Shown here piece by piece: positions 6,572-8,114 of a stretch of 8,114 nt of DNA. The notes under the pieces were generated by a model. The model had not been told where the DNA came from. It searched no databases and worked only from the letters and a program-made list of their open reading frames with translations. Location: assembly GCA_003519485.1 (NCBI GenBank), contig DOWQ01000155.1:248-8361 (forward strand), in the 5' to 3' direction. This stretch comes from Streptomyces sp. (lineage in GTDB: Bacteria; Actinomycetota; Actinomycetes; Streptomycetales; Streptomycetaceae). The position numbers and the translations under genes were made by a program. How positions within the stretch are numbered: position 1 is the stretch's first letter; each line of letters starts with the position of its first letter.

Positions 6572-6829
6572 CGGCCCCGGCTCCTGCCAGTCCGCGAGCG
6601 GCACCACGTCCTTGAGGAAGCCGCGGGCACCGAGGAACTTCGACAGGTGCTCGCGGTGCTCCTCGCAGGCCAGCCAGGTCTTGCGTCGGTCAGGGGTGTG
6701 CAGGCTGGGATTGTTCCAGGCCAGCACCCATACGGCGGCGGCCCGGCAGCCCTTCGCGGAGCAGACCGGGGCCCCGTCGGGGGAGTGCGCCGCGCGGGGG
6801 GAGAGCGAGAGATCCTCGGGGAAGTTCAC
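6554..6829 (-). CDS. Conserved small Cys/His protein of unknown function
   Basis: This 91-residue cytosolic protein has no signal peptide or membrane span. Its core PVCSAKGCRAAAVWVLAWNN, then HTPDRRKTWLACEEHREHLSKFLGARGFLKD, resembles a conserved Streptomyces hypothetical family I recognise from memory, sometimes given unrelated names in databases. C23-x4-C28 and C55-x2-H58 (H61 nearby) could bind one zinc ion, but this is inference. The start is a GTG at 6827-6829; an in-frame TGA lies two codons upstream, so no earlier start is possible. There is no good Shine-Dalgarno sequence, and a TAGTGT (6836-6841) sits 6 bases before the GTG, suggesting leaderless translation. It converges on moaA and overlaps its last 18 bases. 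Product function unknown; existence of the gene is well supported by the conserved core. Confidence 0.85.
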   Translation of the reverse strand: MNFPEDLSLSPRAAHSPDGAPVCSAKGCRAAAVWVLAWNNPSLHTPDRRKTWLACEEHREHLSKFLGARGFLKDVVPLADWQEPGPSASDR

Positions 6830-6841
6830 CCGTCAACACTA
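6829..6841 (-). promoter_or_regulatory. Candidate -10 element for a leaderless transcript
   Basis: On the minus strand TAGTGT (6836-6841) is followed after 6 bases by the GTG start codon at 6829, the spacing at which transcription would begin at the codon itself. No good -35 is visible 16-19 bases further upstream, where one arm of the 11-bp inverted repeat sits instead. Confidence 0.4.
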
Positions 6842-6853
6842 GGCCAGACATGG

Positions 6854-6891
6854 CGACGCCGGGCAGCCACGGGGGGAGCCGCCCGGCGTCG
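6854..6891. repeat. Perfect 11-bp inverted repeat between two minus-strand genes
   Basis: CGACGCCGGGC (6854-6864) pairs perfectly with GCCCGGCGTCG (6881-6891) around a 16-base loop. It lies between the DUF3099 gene (ends 7032) and the small Cys/His gene (starts 6829). It could be a T-tract-less terminator for the DUF3099 transcript or an operator overlapping the small gene's promoter. The surrounding gap 6830-7031 holds no gene. Confidence 0.7.
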
Positions 6892-6978
6892 GTCCGTCGC
6901 CCCGACGGGGGATGCGGAGCGCGTACGAAGTATGGCACGGAGGGTAGGGACCGGTGCAGCGGAACCACATGATTGATC

Positions 6979-6996
6979 TGAGCTTTTCTTGAGCTT
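6979..6996. repeat. Direct repeat TGAGCTT with 11-base period
   Basis: TGAGCTT occurs at 6979-6985 and 6990-6996, separated by TTCT. Two units one helical turn apart are the typical layout of sites for OmpR/PhoB-class response regulators. It is 150 bases upstream of the small Cys/His gene. The regulator, if any, is unknown. Confidence 0.5.
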
Positions 6997-7025
6997 GGCG
7001 GACAAGAACCTTGCGCCGATCCGCC
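6997..7025 (-). terminator. Weak candidate terminator after the DUF3099 gene
   Basis: Seven bases beyond the DUF3099 stop, TCCGCC (7020-7025) can pair with GGCGGA (6997-7002), with an inner CAAG/CTTG pairing (7003-7006 with 7010-7013). The structure is asymmetric and lacks a T-run in the minus-strand direction, so efficiency is doubtful. Confidence 0.28.
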
Positions 7026-7031
7026 CCGCGG

Positions 7032-7433
7032 TCACGCCGGTCCGGGACCCCGCGGCCGGCTGCCGGATGGGCCCCCTGCTCCCGGCGGCCCGGGGACGGG
7101 CGCTTCCGGTTCCCCCTCCGCCTTCTCGACGCCCGGGCCCTTCTCCAGCATCGGCCGGGTCGGGGTCGTGAGATAGGTGGAGGGCAGGGAAACGGCGTTC
7201 TCCCGCCCGGCGTTGGCGAACACCACGGCGATGTACGGCAGCAGCAGGCCCAGCACGAGCGCGACGACCGCGACATGCCGTTCAACATCCCACAGCGTCG
7301 CCGCCAGGACGACCGACACCGTCCGCACGGACATCGCGATCACGTAGCGCCGCTGCCGGGTCCGCACGTCCTCGTCCAGCCCGCGACGAGCCGCGGTGAT
7401 CCGGAAGACCTCCGCATCGCTCCGCTTCCGCAT
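7032..7433 (-). CDS. DUF3099 family membrane protein
   Basis: This 133-residue actinobacterial membrane protein has a basic cytosolic head (MRKRSDAEVFRITAARRG, then DEDVRTRQRRYV). Two close membrane spans follow, roughly 32-48 and 53-73 (HVAVVALVLGLLLPYIAVVFA). The remainder, about 76-133, is hydrophilic and rich in Pro, Gly, Glu and Arg, ending GSRPRGPGPA. The QRRY-two-helix-FANAGRE layout is what I know of DUF3099 proteins; function is unknown. The start is uncertain: the ATG at 7431-7433 is listed, but it has only a weak ribosome site. In-frame GTGs at 7445 and 7442 are better spaced from GGGGA (7451-7455) and would add four or three residues. The frame stays open far upstream (to 8042), but that part is antisense to the GlsB-like gene and not credible. 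Divergent from the GlsB-like gene. Confidence 0.85.
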   Translation of the reverse strand: MRKRSDAEVFRITAARRGLDEDVRTRQRRYVIAMSVRTVSVVLAATLWDVERHVAVVALVLGLLLPYIAVVFANAGRENAVSLPSTYLTTPTRPMLEKGPGVEKAEGEPEAPVPGPPGAGGPSGSRPRGPGPA

Positions 7434-7493
7434 CGCGTCCACCACCCGATTCCCCGCCGGTGCTGCCCAGTCCCGCCTTCTCCACGGTACGCC

Positions 7494-7508
7494 GCACCGG
7501 CCCGGTGC
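7494..7508. promoter_or_regulatory. 15-base palindrome between divergent DUF3099 and GlsB-like genes
   Basis: GCACCGG-C-CCGGTGC is a perfect 7-1-7 palindrome about 60 bases upstream of the DUF3099 start and 135 bases upstream of the GlsB-like start. It is a possible operator for either gene. The rest of the roughly 200-base gap (7434-7643) shows no gene and no promoter I can name. Confidence 0.35.
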
Positions 7509-7643
7509 CGGAGGCAGGGTACGACTCCCGGCGGCGGGTGGTCTGCGGCGGAACGCGTACCCGTCTGTCCGACATGCGCCGTAGCAGAACCAGGCGGACA
7601 CTGGCGGTATCCGTGCACACAGTGCCGTACGAGGAGGTATCCG

Positions 7644-7928
7644 ATGAGCTGGTTGTGGGCCATTGTCCTGGGGCTTGTCCTGGGCCTGATCGCCAGGGCG
7701 CTCATCCCCGGAAAACAGAACATCCCACTCTGGCTGACCGTCATCTGCGGCATGGTCGGCAGCATCGTGGGCAACGCCATCGCGTCCTCGGCGGGGGTGG
7801 ATGCGACGAGAGGCATCGACTGGTGGCGGCATGCGTTCCAGCTGGGCGGAGCGATCATTCTGGTTGCCCTGGTGAGCCCGCTCTGGGCCAAGATGAAGGG
7901 CAAGAAACAGCACCGCCAGCGAGCCTGA
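7644..7928 (+). CDS. GlsB/YeaQ/YmgE-type small membrane protein (transglycosylase-associated family)
   Basis: This 94-residue small integral membrane protein has three hydrophobic segments: about 3-21 (LWAIVLGLVLGLIARALI), 28-49 (PLWLTVICGMVGSIVGNAIAS) and 64-81 (AFQLGGAIILVALVSPLW). It ends with a basic tail (AKMKGKKQHRQRA). The GLIAR-x-L-I-PGKQ and GMVGSIVGN motifs are characteristic of the family. Despite the transglycosylase-associated name the biochemical role is not established; relatives are linked to general stress responses. The ATG at 7644 has a very strong GAGGAGG (7631-7637) 6 bases upstream, predicting high translation. It is transcribed alone, divergently from DUF3099, and ends 12 bases before a strong hairpin. 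Confidence 0.93.
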   Translation: MSWLWAIVLGLVLGLIARALIPGKQNIPLWLTVICGMVGSIVGNAIASSAGVDATRGIDWWRHAFQLGGAIILVALVSPLWAKMKGKKQHRQRA

Positions 7929-7937
7929 ACCGCGGGC

Positions 7938-7965
7938 GGCCCGGGCGCGACGAGCGCGCCCGGCC
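7938..7965 (+). terminator. GC-rich hairpin terminator of the GlsB-like gene
   Basis: CCGGGCGCG (7941-7949) and CGCGCCCGG (7955-7963) form a perfect 9-bp stem with loop ACGAG; two more G-C pairs can form with one bulged C. It begins about 10 bases after the stop codon. No T-run follows, as is common for Streptomyces terminators. Confidence 0.62.
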
Positions 7966-8114
7966 TCTCGCCATGTTCCGGCCCCGCTCGCCGGGCCGCC
8001 GAAGGGGCACAGGCGCCGGGGGCCCACGTCGCCCGCGCCCACAACGACTTGAACGCTGAGGACGACGGGAGGGGTCGGGGCCGCAGGAGGGGGGTCCGGA
8101 ACAATTCCGTGTAT

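Noticed and set aside
7517..7522. GGGTAC as a stress sigma factor (SigB/SigH-type) -10 for the GlsB-like gene
   Set aside because: No matching GTTT-like -35 is found 14-16 bases upstream, and it is more than 120 bases from the start codon.
7011..7643. Plus-strand extension upstream of the GlsB-like start
   Set aside because: It is antisense to DUF3099 with Arg/Pro-rich composition, whereas ATG 7644 has GAGGAGG at ideal spacing and gives the normal family length.
7434..8042. Long upstream extension of the DUF3099 frame on the minus strand
   Set aside because: It is antisense to the well-supported GlsB-like gene and contains no membrane or domain signal; the family sequence starts around MRKRSD.
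8097..8109. CGGAA-CAA-TTCCG inverted repeat at the right edge
   Set aside because: A short 5-bp repeat cut off from its context by the window end; it cannot be assigned to a promoter or gene. Bases 7966-8114 otherwise show nothing I can support.

Overview
The window looks like a piece of a Streptomyces (or closely related actinomycete) chromosome. It has very high GC, strong G/C preference at third codon positions, long spurious antisense frames, GTG starts alongside ATG, and several protein families that recur together in that genus. No mobile element, integrase, CRISPR array, tRNA or rRNA is visible. From memory and unchecked, the gene order resembles a conserved Streptomyces block, so I read this as ordinary core chromosome and not an accessory island.

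Left part (1-2921, minus strand): two tandem paralogous genes for secreted subtilisin-family (S8) serine peptidases. The upstream copy (1380-2921) is complete. The downstream copy (1-1318) runs off the left edge just after its catalytic serine. They are 61 bases apart, have near-identical ribosome-binding regions, share a 45-base identical block, and are probably co-transcribed.

Middle (2922-5413): a 486-base divergent intergenic region carries candidate promoters in both directions, a GTG(N)6GNCAC site of the type reported for Streptomyces Crp, a small palindrome and a 10-base direct repeat. Rightward of it lies a two-gene operon: a DUF485 (YjcH-like) small membrane protein overlapping by 4 bases a 13-helix-type sodium/solute symporter of the ActP/MctC acetate-pyruvate class.

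Right part (5414-8114): moaA (first step of molybdenum cofactor synthesis) is on the plus strand. It converges on, and overlaps by 18 bases, a small minus-strand gene for a Cys/His-containing protein of unknown function that may be translated from a leaderless mRNA. Next is a minus-strand DUF3099 membrane protein gene, divergent from a plus-strand gene for a GlsB/YeaQ/YmgE-type small membrane protein, which is followed by a strong GC-rich hairpin terminator. The last 150 bases hold no gene I can support.

Functionally the window mixes extracellular proteolysis, uptake of small carboxylates, cofactor synthesis and envelope proteins. Apart from the protease pair and the DUF485-symporter pair I see no single pathway. 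I did not find a clearly novel system; the most useful leads are the regulatory DNA upstream of the symporter operon, the protease duplication and the small putative metal-binding protein.
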